The notes under the pieces are model-generated. The model was not told the origin of the DNA, made no database searches, and saw nothing but the letters and a program-made list of their open reading frames with translations. From positions 1 through 6,932 of the forward strand of contig JAUVAM010000201.1 of assembly GCA_030591745.1 (NCBI GenBank): a stretch of 6,932 bases of DNA, read 5' to 3'. This stretch comes from Deltaproteobacteria bacterium (GTDB taxonomy: Bacteria; Myxococcota; B64-G9). This document shows positions 1 to 5,584 of this stretch, one piece after another (the first letter of the stretch is position 1; the number at the start of each line of letters is the position of its first letter). The position numbers and the translations under genes were made by a program.

Positions 1-810
1 CAACTTGCGGCAGGCCAAGAGTGCATCTCGCTCACCGGTCAAGGCCTCGGCCTCATCGGCGTTCATGGCAGCCAGGTTTACATATTGCTTGAGCAAGTCC
101 ACTGCATACGCCTGGCGCTCCCGAACCAGACCCGCCGTTCCCATCCCAAGCGCCACAGGCACTCCTGCGTCTTTTGCCTCACGCATCATCCGCTCGGCAG
201 CCTGGGCGATGGGCCAAGCAGGATCCCTCAAGCAATACAAAGTCGTCAACACCGCCGGGGCTTGTCGAACCACCTCCAAAGGAAGCGCATCCTCTGGATA
301 CTCATTGGAAATGCCTGGTGCTACGGCAAATGTGCGGTCCCCTTCGGGGCCGATGAAGGTGAACGCAGTGGCAATGGAGCCAGACACGGACCGGAGGCGA
401 CCCAAATCCACAGCCCCAGGGGTCTGGGCCACATACTGAAACGCGGGTTCACCTGGACGAATGCCATCCCCAATCGCACCGAGGAGCGTAGCCGGCTCGC
501 CTGACAAATAGGTAAAATTGTTCACCGTATTGCCGACCGCACCCCCGGCGGAGACCCGACACGCTTCCGAATTCAAGCGTTCCCGCCACCGTGACAGAAC
601 CTCATCATCCCAGAGTACGGACTCGCCGGCCTCCAGACCGAGCTCTTTAAGCAAGTCAGCGCTCCCTGAAACCTCCACGTCCACCACGATCTGATCCAGC
701 CCCAAGAGATTCCATCGCTGAGATTCGTTCTCTTGACGCACCCCGACGCGACTTCGTTTTTTTGTCACCGGGAAATAATGCTTGGCAATGCGGTGTCCGG
801 GAAATCTCAC
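1..810 (-). CDS. gsk: Inosine/guanosine kinase, 3' end outside the window
   Basis: Phosphorylates guanosine and inosine to GMP and IMP with ATP in the cytoplasm, as part of purine salvage; it belongs to the PfkB/ribokinase fold. The opening RFPGHRIAKHYFPV closely matches the E. coli Gsk start (KFPGKRKSKHYFPV from memory). Further family segments are the glycine-rich substrate-side motif SAGGAVGNTVNN at residues 87-98, a FTFIGPEGDRTFAVAPG-type stretch around 150-166, and AMNADEAEALTGE at 248-260. The 270 visible codons are roughly the first 60 percent of a protein that is about 430 residues in E. coli, so the C-terminal GAGDG-type catalytic motif lies outside. The start is GTG at 808-810. It is chosen because AGGAG at 816-820 sits 5 bases upstream and the homology begins there. 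The frame stays open further upstream to a stop near 930, but that part has no recognisable homology. It is transcribed divergently from the gene at 953. Confidence 0.93.
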   Translation of the reverse strand, partial: MRFPGHRIAKHYFPVTKKRSRVGVRQENESQRWNLLGLDQIVVDVEVSGSADLLKELGLEAGESVLWDDEVLSRWRERLNSEACRVSAGGAVGNTVNNFTYLSGEPATLLGAIGDGIRPGEPAFQYVAQTPGAVDLGRLRSVSGSIATAFTFIGPEGDRTFAVAPGISNEYPEDALPLEVVRQAPAVLTTLYCLRDPAWPIAQAAERMMREAKDAGVPVALGMGTAGLVRERQAYAVDLLKQYVNLAAMNADEAEALTGERDALLACRKL

Positions 811-821
811 AAGGTCTCCTA

Positions 822-850
822 ATCTAGCGTCGGCTAGATGGCGGTCTAGC
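822..850 (-). promoter_or_regulatory. Inverted and direct repeats in the gsk leader
   Basis: ATCTAGC at 822-828 and GCTAGAT at 833-839 form a perfect 7-bp inverted repeat around a 4-base centre. TCTAGC recurs at 845-850 as a direct copy of part of the first arm. The hairpin begins two bases upstream of the gsk ribosome-binding site (816-820). It could therefore be an operator, or an RNA stem that affects gsk translation. No poly-T tract follows, so it is not an intrinsic terminator. The function is inferred; only the repeats are seen. Confidence 0.4.
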
Positions 851-860
851 ACGGCCCATA

Positions 861-873
861 CCTTGCTGCAAGG
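861..873. promoter_or_regulatory. 13-bp palindrome in the gsk upstream region
   Basis: CCTTGC-T-GCAAGG is a perfect 6-bp inverted repeat with a single central base. It lies between the gsk start and the promoter of the divergent gene at 953. Its size and symmetry suit a site for a dimeric repressor acting on gsk or on both directions. I do not recognise it as the consensus of a named regulator. Confidence 0.35.
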
Positions 874-896
874 TCGCCAAGAAACCAAGCAAAAAA

Positions 897-925
897 TTGA
901 CAGAGCCCCAAGATAGAAGTATGTA
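897..925 (+). promoter_or_regulatory. Candidate sigma70 promoter of the two-gene module
   Basis: A perfect -35 hexamer TTGACA at 897-902 is followed after 17 bases by TATGTA at 920-925, a poor -10 match (3 of 6, but TAT is kept). The surroundings are AT-rich. Transcription would start near 932 and give a leader of about 20 bases before the ATG at 953. The -10 is embedded in the left arm of the inverted repeat at 918-949. Confidence 0.45.
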
Positions 926-949
926 CTTTATTGACGATTTATACATACT
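918..949. promoter_or_regulatory. Inverted repeat, candidate autoregulatory operator
   Basis: AGTATGTA at 918-925 is exactly inverted as TACATACT at 942-949, with 16 bases between the arms. The left arm is also part of a local palindrome AAGTA-TG-TACTT (917-928). The pair covers the putative -10 element and the transcription start, and ends 3 bases before the ATG of the ribbon-helix-helix gene at 953. Ribbon-helix-helix proteins commonly bind repeated short sites over their own promoters, so autorepression is the natural inference. Confidence 0.5.
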
Positions 950-952
950 ACT

Positions 953-1408
953 ATGCCACGCATTACGATATCCATACCCGCCGAGCTCAAAGAGCAACTC
1001 GGCAACAGGCAAGTCAGGCAAGCCATCAACTTGTCTAGAATCTGCCAGGACGCGCTAAGGCGCGAAGTTCGCCGGCTGCTGGACATACCCACCGATCTAA
1101 ACCGCATGAACCAACTCATTGAGCGGCTCCGCCGCGAATGCGAAGACAGCTCGGATCATTGGTTCTTGCTCGGCAGCGTCGACGCCAGGGCCTGGATCGA
1201 GAATCAATCCACCCTGGCGAAACTACGCGAACTTGGAGAAATGAAGCACCAGTCTCGGCTCAACAGCTTGCACGGCAATCCGCCGGCGGGCCTGCGGGAT
1301 GCACTTAAAAAACACCGATCCGAGGCCGAATTCAACAGCAATTCTTATCTGGAGGGATGGGCCGCCACCATCGCTCCCATGTGGGAAACCATCAAACGGC
1401 ACTTATAA
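953..1408 (+). CDS. Ribbon-helix-helix DNA-binding protein with unknown C-terminal domain
   Basis: A 151-residue protein. Residues 1-43 look like a ribbon-helix-helix (CopG/CcdA-antitoxin-like) domain: a strand (RITISIP), a first helix (ELKEQLGNRQ) and a second helix (INLSRICQDALRREVRRLL). The NLSRICQDALR stretch resembles CcdA-type antitoxins. Residues 47-66 may be a helical linker. Residues 68-151 form a separate region with FLLGSVDARAW at 71-81 and SYLEGW at 131-136. These two motifs recur at nearly the same spacing in the next gene. There is no clear Shine-Dalgarno sequence before the ATG, so translation initiation may be weak or nearly leaderless. It is followed after 16 bases by the gene at 1425 and is probably cotranscribed with it. 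A role as repressor of its own operon is inferred, and the antitoxin idea is possible but unproven. I do not recognise a named family for the full length. Confidence 0.75.
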   Translation: MPRITISIPAELKEQLGNRQVRQAINLSRICQDALRREVRRLLDIPTDLNRMNQLIERLRRECEDSSDHWFLLGSVDARAWIENQSTLAKLRELGEMKHQSRLNSLHGNPPAGLRDALKKHRSEAEFNSNSYLEGWAATIAPMWETIKRHL

Positions 1409-1424
1409 CCTGGGAGGGCAGAAC

Positions 1425-1733
1425 ATGAACGCAAGAACAATCGAAGACCACGAAGGCAGCTATTTGCTGGGCGAAGCGGATGGAGAAATCTGGACCCGTC
1501 ACGGACACCCAAACGACGCCCAAAGCCTGGCCTTACTCACGGCAGATGACATCGGCCAACAAGACATATTTGGACAGGACACGGCCATCTGGCTGCAGGA
1601 CAAGGCGGAAGGATACAGCCACCAGGACCCCAGCTTCGCGCCCGAAGCATATTATGAGGGCTTCCTGCATGCCGTACGTCGCCTCCAGGACATGCGAGCT
1701 TTTGCCGTGGCCGGCAACATGCAGCGCTGGTAG
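1425..1733 (+). CDS. Small protein related to the C-terminal domain of the upstream regulator
   Basis: A 102-residue, rather acidic, soluble protein with no signal peptide or membrane segment and no function I recognise. YLLGEADGEIW at residues 13-23 parallels FLLGSVDARAW in the preceding gene, with F/Y, L, L, G, D and W at the same spacing. AYYEGF at 75-80 parallels SYLEGW. The gap from the Trp to the Glu is 55 residues here and 53 there. This gene therefore looks like a stand-alone version of that C-terminal domain without the DNA-binding part. The ATG at 1425 is chosen over in-frame upstream starts because GGGAGGG at 1412-1418 lies at good spacing and earlier starts would overlap the regulator. 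It ends 3 bases before the stop of the convergent gene. It could be a partner, competitor or toxin-like member of a pair. Confidence 0.7.
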   Translation: MNARTIEDHEGSYLLGEADGEIWTRHGHPNDAQSLALLTADDIGQQDIFGQDTAIWLQDKAEGYSHQDPSFAPEAYYEGFLHAVRRLQDMRAFAVAGNMQRW

Positions 1734-1736
1734 GTT

Positions 1737-2306
1737 TTATGTCCGATTCTTGCCGGCGTCTTCGGTGAGCCGCAGCAAGCTGTTAAGGCTCTTAATGATG
1801 GGCTTGATTTCCGGTTCCGCCCCATCCTGATCGGAGATCCGGTCGGCATCGAGAGCCTCTTCCGGGGCAGGCGCAACAGTGGAGCCGCCCACTTCCTGTC
1901 TCATGTTGCCAGGCACTTCGATCTTCTGGATCTTCAAATAACCGGCCACCAACTCCAAAACCAAGTACGGCGCTGGGTTGCGCTCGAGCAATTTATCCGA
2001 GCCAGCCAAAGAGGCCGCCTTATGCAAAGACTCATCTTCGTCGCCCACCATGCCCAAGACGATCATTTGCCGCCCGAGCGCATAGCAACGGAGCTGCTTC
2101 AGAAAAGACATCCCCTCGGTCTCGTCCGAAAACAGGTTCAACAAAATCAAGTTTGGCTGTTCCCGACGGGCCGCCAACATGGCCTCTTCTTCGTTGGCGC
2201 AGGAAACGACGTCCACCCTTGTCAACTTCAGAATGTCGTACAGGTATTTACGACGCGCTGGTTCGGCCTCCACCAGCATGACCACCTTACGAGACCGCTT
2301 GCGCAC
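1737..2306 (-). CDS. Receiver-like (pseudo-receiver) protein
   Basis: A 189-residue cytoplasmic protein. Residues 7-123 follow the alternating pattern of a response-regulator receiver domain (KVVMLVEAEPARR, PNLILLNLF, MIVLGMV, AGSDKLLERNP). The residues normally needed for phosphotransfer are changed. The acceptor Asp position is Asn57, the acidic pair is Glu13-Ala14-Glu15, the switch Thr/Ser is Gly85, and the conserved Lys-Pro is Arg109-Asn-Pro. After the receiver comes a Pro/Ala/acidic linker (about 130-165) and a short tail with a possible helix (IKPIIKSLNSLLRL) that is not a recognisable output domain. The GTG at 2304-2306 is chosen because a GGGGG stretch lies 7 bases upstream. An in-frame ATG at 2336 would add 10 residues but has no ribosome-binding site and sits directly after the tRNA terminator T-tract. 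No partner kinase is adjacent. It likely works by protein binding independent of phosphorylation. Confidence 0.7.
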   Translation of the reverse strand: MRKRSRKVVMLVEAEPARRKYLYDILKLTRVDVVSCANEEEAMLAARREQPNLILLNLFSDETEGMSFLKQLRCYALGRQMIVLGMVGDEDESLHKAASLAGSDKLLERNPAPYLVLELVAGYLKIQKIEVPGNMRQEVGGSTVAPAPEEALDADRISDQDGAEPEIKPIIKSLNSLLRLTEDAGKNRT

Positions 2307-2340
2307 TTCGTAACCCCCAAAATCACCCAACCGCATAGGC

Positions 2341-2368
2341 AAAAAAAAGGCCGGTCATTTGACCAGCC
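2341..2368 (-). terminator. Rho-independent terminator of the tRNA operon
   Basis: Read on the minus strand, GGCTGGTC and GACCGGCC pair as an 8-bp stem with one G-T wobble around the loop AAAT. The stem is followed at once by eight T. It lies 7 bases beyond the 3' end of tRNA-Cys and closes the tRNA transcript. Confidence 0.9.
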
Positions 2369-2375
2369 TTACGGA

Positions 2376-2447
2376 AGGCGCCACCCGGACTCGAACCGGG
2401 GATGAAGGTTTTGCAAACCTCTGCCTTAGCCACTTGGCCATGGCGCC
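2376..2447 (-). tRNA. tRNA-Cys (GCA)
   Basis: A 72-nt cloverleaf. The acceptor stem GGCGCCA pairs with TGGCGCC and the discriminator is U73, as expected for cysteine. The anticodon loop TTGCAAA has anticodon GCA on a GAGGT/ACCTT stem. The T-arm CCCGG-TTCGAGT-CCGGG is standard. The 3' CCA is not encoded (TCC follows), so it must be added after transcription. It sits 7 bases downstream of tRNA-Gly in the same transcript. Confidence 0.96.
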
Positions 2448-2454
2448 AACAAAA

Positions 2455-2526
<72 letters not shown>

Positions 2527-2539
2527 TCAACGACGCACA

Positions 2540-2568
2540 GTTATCCAATAGGCATGGGTCGATGTCAA
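2540..2568 (-). promoter_or_regulatory. Sigma70-like promoter of the tRNA operon
   Basis: On the minus strand a perfect -35 TTGACA (2563-2568) is followed after exactly 17 bases by GATAAC (2540-2545), which matches TATAAT at 4 of 6. Transcription would begin a few bases before the mature tRNA-Gly 5' end at 2526. The promoter lies between the pgsA stop and the tRNA, so the tRNAs need not depend on pgsA transcription. Confidence 0.75.
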
Positions 2569-2601
2569 GAATAAAAACCAAGGGAATCACCGCCACCCGG
2601 G

Positions 2602-3303
2602 TCAGTCCGAGGCCTCTTCACTGCTGCTTTTCCCGCCCGTGACCGCGCGGCCAAAACGGCCGATGTATTGCCAGGCGGAGAAAATGCTGAAGAATAGGGA
2701 GATGTAGATCAGCCACAAGCCGACCACGTGGAAGTCCACCCATGGCCTTAAGGGGATGCCCCAGTCCGCCAACAAGTGATGCAACCAGGTGCCCACCACC
2801 AAATCGTGCAGGCCTGGGGTGATGATGACCACGGGATAAGGATAGTGCACCAGGAGTCCCAGGATGCCCGTGAGCTGGAAAGCCGTTTTCCACTTGCCGC
2901 CTTGGCTTGCCGCAATCACCATGCCTTCGCTGGATGCGATGGAACGCAATCCCGTGATGGATAACTCCCGGGCCAAAAGCAGCACGACGACCCAGGCAGG
3001 TATGCGGCCCAAAGGCACGAGCATCACCAAGGTGGACATGACGAGCAGTTTGTCGGCCAGCGGGTCGAGGAACTTGCCCAGTACGGTGATTAAACCCATT
3101 CGCCTCGCCAGCCACCCATCAAAAAAATCCGTGACGGAGGCTGCCGAAAATAGACAGGCCGCGATGAAGCTGTTCATGCGACTTTCGTAGTAAATGAAAA
3201 ACAAGACCAGGGGGATCACGGCGATGCGCGCCATGGTCAACATGTTGGGCAGATTGAAAAACTCGTCCTTCAGGGTTTTGCGTTTTGCTGGTTGTTCGCT
3301 CAC
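2602..3303 (-). CDS. pgsA: CDP-diacylglycerol--glycerol-3-phosphate 3-phosphatidyltransferase
   Basis: An inner-membrane enzyme that joins CDP-diacylglycerol and glycerol-3-phosphate to give phosphatidylglycerol phosphate, the committed step to phosphatidylglycerol and cardiolipin. The CDP-alcohol phosphotransferase signature is complete: D59-x2-D62-G63-x2-A66-R67-x8-G76-x3-D80-x3-D84. The family start NLPNMLTMARI is at residues 17-27. Hydrophobic segments fall near 27-39, 44-57, 86-112, 142-162 and 191-214. At 233 residues it is longer than E. coli PgsA (about 180), with extra sequence in the 150-190 loop and a Ser/Glu-rich tail. The GTG at 3301-3303 is preferred because it overlaps the stop of the upstream gene as GTGA, which suggests translational coupling. 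An in-frame start at 3345 would lie well inside the upstream gene. The assignment is supported by the tRNA-Gly and tRNA-Cys that follow it, as in E. coli. Confidence 0.92.
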   Translation of the reverse strand: MSEQPAKRKTLKDEFFNLPNMLTMARIAVIPLVLFFIYYESRMNSFIAACLFSAASVTDFFDGWLARRMGLITVLGKFLDPLADKLLVMSTLVMLVPLGRIPAWVVVLLLARELSITGLRSIASSEGMVIAASQGGKWKTAFQLTGILGLLVHYPYPVVIITPGLHDLVVGTWLHHLLADWGIPLRPWVDFHVVGLWLIYISLFFSIFSAWQYIGRFGRAVTGGKSSSEEASD

Positions 3304-4754
3304 TCCAGGCACCAGATTTCCCCTTGGCCGGTCAACTCGATCCAAAGAGCACCCGGCAAGGGATGCTCAGGCTCAAACAACTTAGGCACCAGTTCTCCAG
3401 CCCAGCCCACCAACTCTCGCACATGCAGGCGGATTCGCTCTCCCTCCTTCAGGACCGAATGCCTGAATCCGCAAGGCAAAGACAAAACCACCTGAGCCGG
3501 GGCGAAAAGGTGAAAGATGGCAAGGTCGGCCCCCTTGATGGCAGGCAATCGCCCATTCTCCCAGGCCTCCGTAAAGCTGAAGGCAAAAACATTCTGCTCC
3601 ACCAGGTAGAGTGGGCCCCCGGCATATTCCAGCATGAAGAGTTCCCGATCTTCCTGAGTGACCATGCTGATCTGCCCCTGACCCTCGGCGAGCATCATGG
3701 CTTGTTCGCCCCGGTCAAAGGGATGACGGGTTTCCTTGCCGGCGAAGCGCTTGTTGACTGCCTTGAAGTTCAGATCACCGCGGATCCATTTCAGCTCGGA
3801 AGCCCTCAAAAAAACCTGGTCCTCCAGCTCAATCTGCAATTTGCCGCCCTCTAGCGCAAAACCGGCCCGGGCATCTGACCCCTGGGGAGCCCCCGGCATG
3901 GTGACGGTCTCTTCCATATTCTGCTCCACACCGTCGCCCAGATGGATGACTTCTTCATCCTCGACCTCGTCGGGCAAGTACAGCTCTTCCAAGGCTTTCT
4001 CTTGGCTGTCCGCGGGAAGTGGGGGAATAGAGGCCATCTGCGCCGGCTCATCGTCATCCGCCGGGCCTGGGTCGGAACCCATCTCCACTGGACCATGATC
4101 TGAAAAGGTAGACTCCGTCACCCCCATCTGGCGAGGCTCCCCTGTTTGGCCCTCCTCGTCAGAGATAATCGCTGCGGTTTCGAAATCCCGGTAGCCCTCA
4201 GCCTCCACCTGGTCCAGAGCCTCCCCGGAATCCGACTCGGAATCACCCTCAGCGGCGACCCTACCCTCTTCAAGCAGATGCTCCACGTTCTGTACGCCTG
4301 CCCGCTGAAAATGCTCGCGAGCCAGCTCGGTGCGCCCCAATCGGGCCAGAACCAGACCCAGGTAACGATGCGCATTGACATGTTCGGCTTCCAAGGCCAG
4401 GGCACCGTGCAGCACCTGCTCGGCCTGCTCCAGTTGCCCGATCTTGAGGTGAATCATGGCCAGGTTGACATGCAAGGTAACGTCTTCTGGATAGCGTTCA
4501 ATCAACGAGCGACCAATGTCGATGGCTCTCTGGTACAAGCCAAGCTTGAAATAGACAAGCCCCAGCATGTTTTGGCCCCGGGCGTTGTCAGGCTTGAGTG
4601 AAACGGCCTTCTCCAGATGCTCCTTGGCCTCAACCATGCGCCCTGAACGCATTAATTCTCCACCCTGAACCAAGTGGAAAAGAAAATCGTCGTCCAGATC
4701 CGCATCCCAATCATCATCTGACATGTCGGGGCCCTGGTTGGTTTCATCGACCAT
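3300..4754 (-). CDS. TPR-repeat protein with an AIM24-like C-terminal domain
   Basis: A 484-residue soluble protein in three parts. An acidic N-terminus (MSDDDWDADLDDD) leads into about four tetratricopeptide repeats at 24-57, 58-91, 92-125 and 126-156, with typical LGLVYFKLG and LGLVLARLG cores. Residues 157-295 are a low-complexity, strongly acidic linker. Residues 297-484 are predicted beta-rich and resemble the AIM24 family (GFALEGGKLQIELEDQVF, GQGQISMV, and the ending LTGQGEIWCLE). The AIM24 match is by pattern memory and is less certain than the TPRs. TPRs mediate protein-protein contact; the function of bacterial AIM24-like proteins is poorly defined. GGAG lies 10 bases upstream of the ATG at 4754; Met11 is a possible alternative start. 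It lies 51 bases after the lytic transglycosylase gene and overlaps pgsA by 4 bases, so an envelope-related operon is likely. Confidence 0.78.
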   Translation of the reverse strand: MVDETNQGPDMSDDDWDADLDDDFLFHLVQGGELMRSGRMVEAKEHLEKAVSLKPDNARGQNMLGLVYFKLGLYQRAIDIGRSLIERYPEDVTLHVNLAMIHLKIGQLEQAEQVLHGALALEAEHVNAHRYLGLVLARLGRTELAREHFQRAGVQNVEHLLEEGRVAAEGDSESDSGEALDQVEAEGYRDFETAAIISDEEGQTGEPRQMGVTESTFSDHGPVEMGSDPGPADDDEPAQMASIPPLPADSQEKALEELYLPDEVEDEEVIHLGDGVEQNMEETVTMPGAPQGSDARAGFALEGGKLQIELEDQVFLRASELKWIRGDLNFKAVNKRFAGKETRHPFDRGEQAMMLAEGQGQISMVTQEDRELFMLEYAGGPLYLVEQNVFAFSFTEAWENGRLPAIKGADLAIFHLFAPAQVVLSLPCGFRHSVLKEGERIRLHVRELVGWAGELVPKLFEPEHPLPGALWIELTGQGEIWCLE

Positions 4755-4805
4755 GAGTTGGGTTCTCCATAGGTTCTAAGCCCGCCGGTCTCGAGCAAGG
4801 ACGGG

Positions 4806-5453
4806 TCATGGCTTTTGCTTCTTGTAGTGATAGTAGAGTTGCAAAACGCGCCGAACATAACGCTGAGTCTCGTCGAATGGAGGGATGTCCATATTGTGTC
4901 GGATAACCGCCTTCTGACCCGCGTTGTATCCCGCCAGCGTCAACACAAGATCTCCATCAAACATGTTGGCCAACAACCTCAAATAGCGCGTCCCACCCAA
5001 AATATATTGACGCGGGTCAAAGGAATCCTTCACGCCCATATCTGCTGCCGTGGGCGGCATCAACTGCATCAATCCCTGAGCGCCAGCGTGGGAGACTGCC
5101 TTGGGGTTGTAATTGCTCTCAACCGCGATCACCGCTCGAATCAAGGGCACGGGAATGTTGAACCGCAGGGATGCTTCGGCGATCATATCATCGTAATCGT
5201 TGACGACTCGGGCCGCGATCCGGCGAGCACGCGTCGACTTCTTCTTGTATTTCTTGCGCGAGACCTTCTTTTTTTTCCTGGATTTCTTCTTTCGCCGACC
5301 ATCGATGGGTTTGTAGCGTGGGTCATCGGGCATGTTGGAGAAGTGGACCACTCCATCTTTGTCCACAAAACGGTAAATCTCCGCCCTGGCCCGAGGACAA
5401 ATCCACAGGCTGGCCAAGGCCACCAGCAACAGGTAAAAAAAGGTTCTTTGCAT
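4806..5453 (-). CDS. Exported lytic transglycosylase (SLT domain, DUF4124-like N-terminus)
   Basis: Cleaves the MurNAc-GlcNAc bond of peptidoglycan with formation of 1,6-anhydro ends, in the periplasm. It has 215 residues. The signal peptide is MQRTFFYLLLVALASLWICP with probable cleavage after ARA (24). A short DUF4124-like segment follows (EIYRFVDKDGVVHFSN, 25-40). Residues 53-78 are an unusually basic linker. The goose-lysozyme-like transglycosylase domain covers about 88-210. It includes the catalytic Glu112 in VESNYNPKAVS, GLMQLMP (127-133), the FDP..YILGGTRYL segment (146-158) and AGYNAG (174-179). The start at 5453 is preferred over an in-frame ATG at 5474 because AGGA lies 7 bases upstream and the signal peptide begins there. 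The Cys in the signal region is not in a good lipobox. It is the first gene of the leftward envelope cluster and diverges from nadB. Confidence 0.9.
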   Translation of the reverse strand: MQRTFFYLLLVALASLWICPRARAEIYRFVDKDGVVHFSNMPDDPRYKPIDGRRKKKSRKKKKVSRKKYKKKSTRARRIAARVVNDYDDMIAEASLRFNIPVPLIRAVIAVESNYNPKAVSHAGAQGLMQLMPPTAADMGVKDSFDPRQYILGGTRYLRLLANMFDGDLVLTLAGYNAGQKAVIRHNMDIPPFDETQRYVRRVLQLYYHYKKQKP

Positions 5454-5568
5454 ATTCCTTTCCTGCTCCGCCATGCTAACACGCCAGAATCAGCCCAGGC
5501 AAGAAGACAGCAGGCCTCCCAAATCCGACTTGGCCCCAAGGGAGCGATGGGTGTAACATGCCCAACCG

Positions 5569-5576
5569 AGGAGGAG
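5569..5576 (+). promoter_or_regulatory. Ribosome-binding site that fixes the nadB start
   Basis: AGGAGGAG lies 8 bases before the ATG at 5585. An in-frame ATG at 5558 lies upstream of this site and has no comparable one of its own, so 5585 is the better start. The rest of the 131-base gap between the divergent genes (5454-5584) holds a weak promoter candidate for nadB, TTGGCC at 5530 and TGTAAC at 5552. It also holds a small palindrome CTTGG-CC-CCAAG at 5529-5540. Confidence 0.75.
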
Positions 5577-5584
5577 CTGGCGTC

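Noticed and set aside
5..504. Overlapping plus-strand open frames at the left edge
   Set aside because: They are antisense to gsk, which matches its family along all 270 visible codons.
824..1021. 65-codon minus-strand open frame between gsk and the ribbon-helix-helix gene
   Set aside because: It covers the divergent promoter region and the first codons of the plus-strand gene, lacks a ribosome-binding site and resembles nothing I know.
953..1733. Classification of the pair as a ccdAB or other named toxin-antitoxin system
   Set aside because: Only the DNA-binding helix resembles CcdA. The second protein does not look like CcdB or any named toxin, and it instead resembles the first protein.
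2334..2336. ATG at 2336 as the start of the receiver-like gene
   Set aside because: It lies 4 bases after the terminator T-tract with no ribosome-binding site, and its extra residues are outside the receiver fold. It is not excluded.
2569..2601. Possible intrinsic terminator after pgsA (T-rich stretch on the minus strand)
   Set aside because: The run of T is preceded by no convincing GC-rich stem, so I could not support a terminator.
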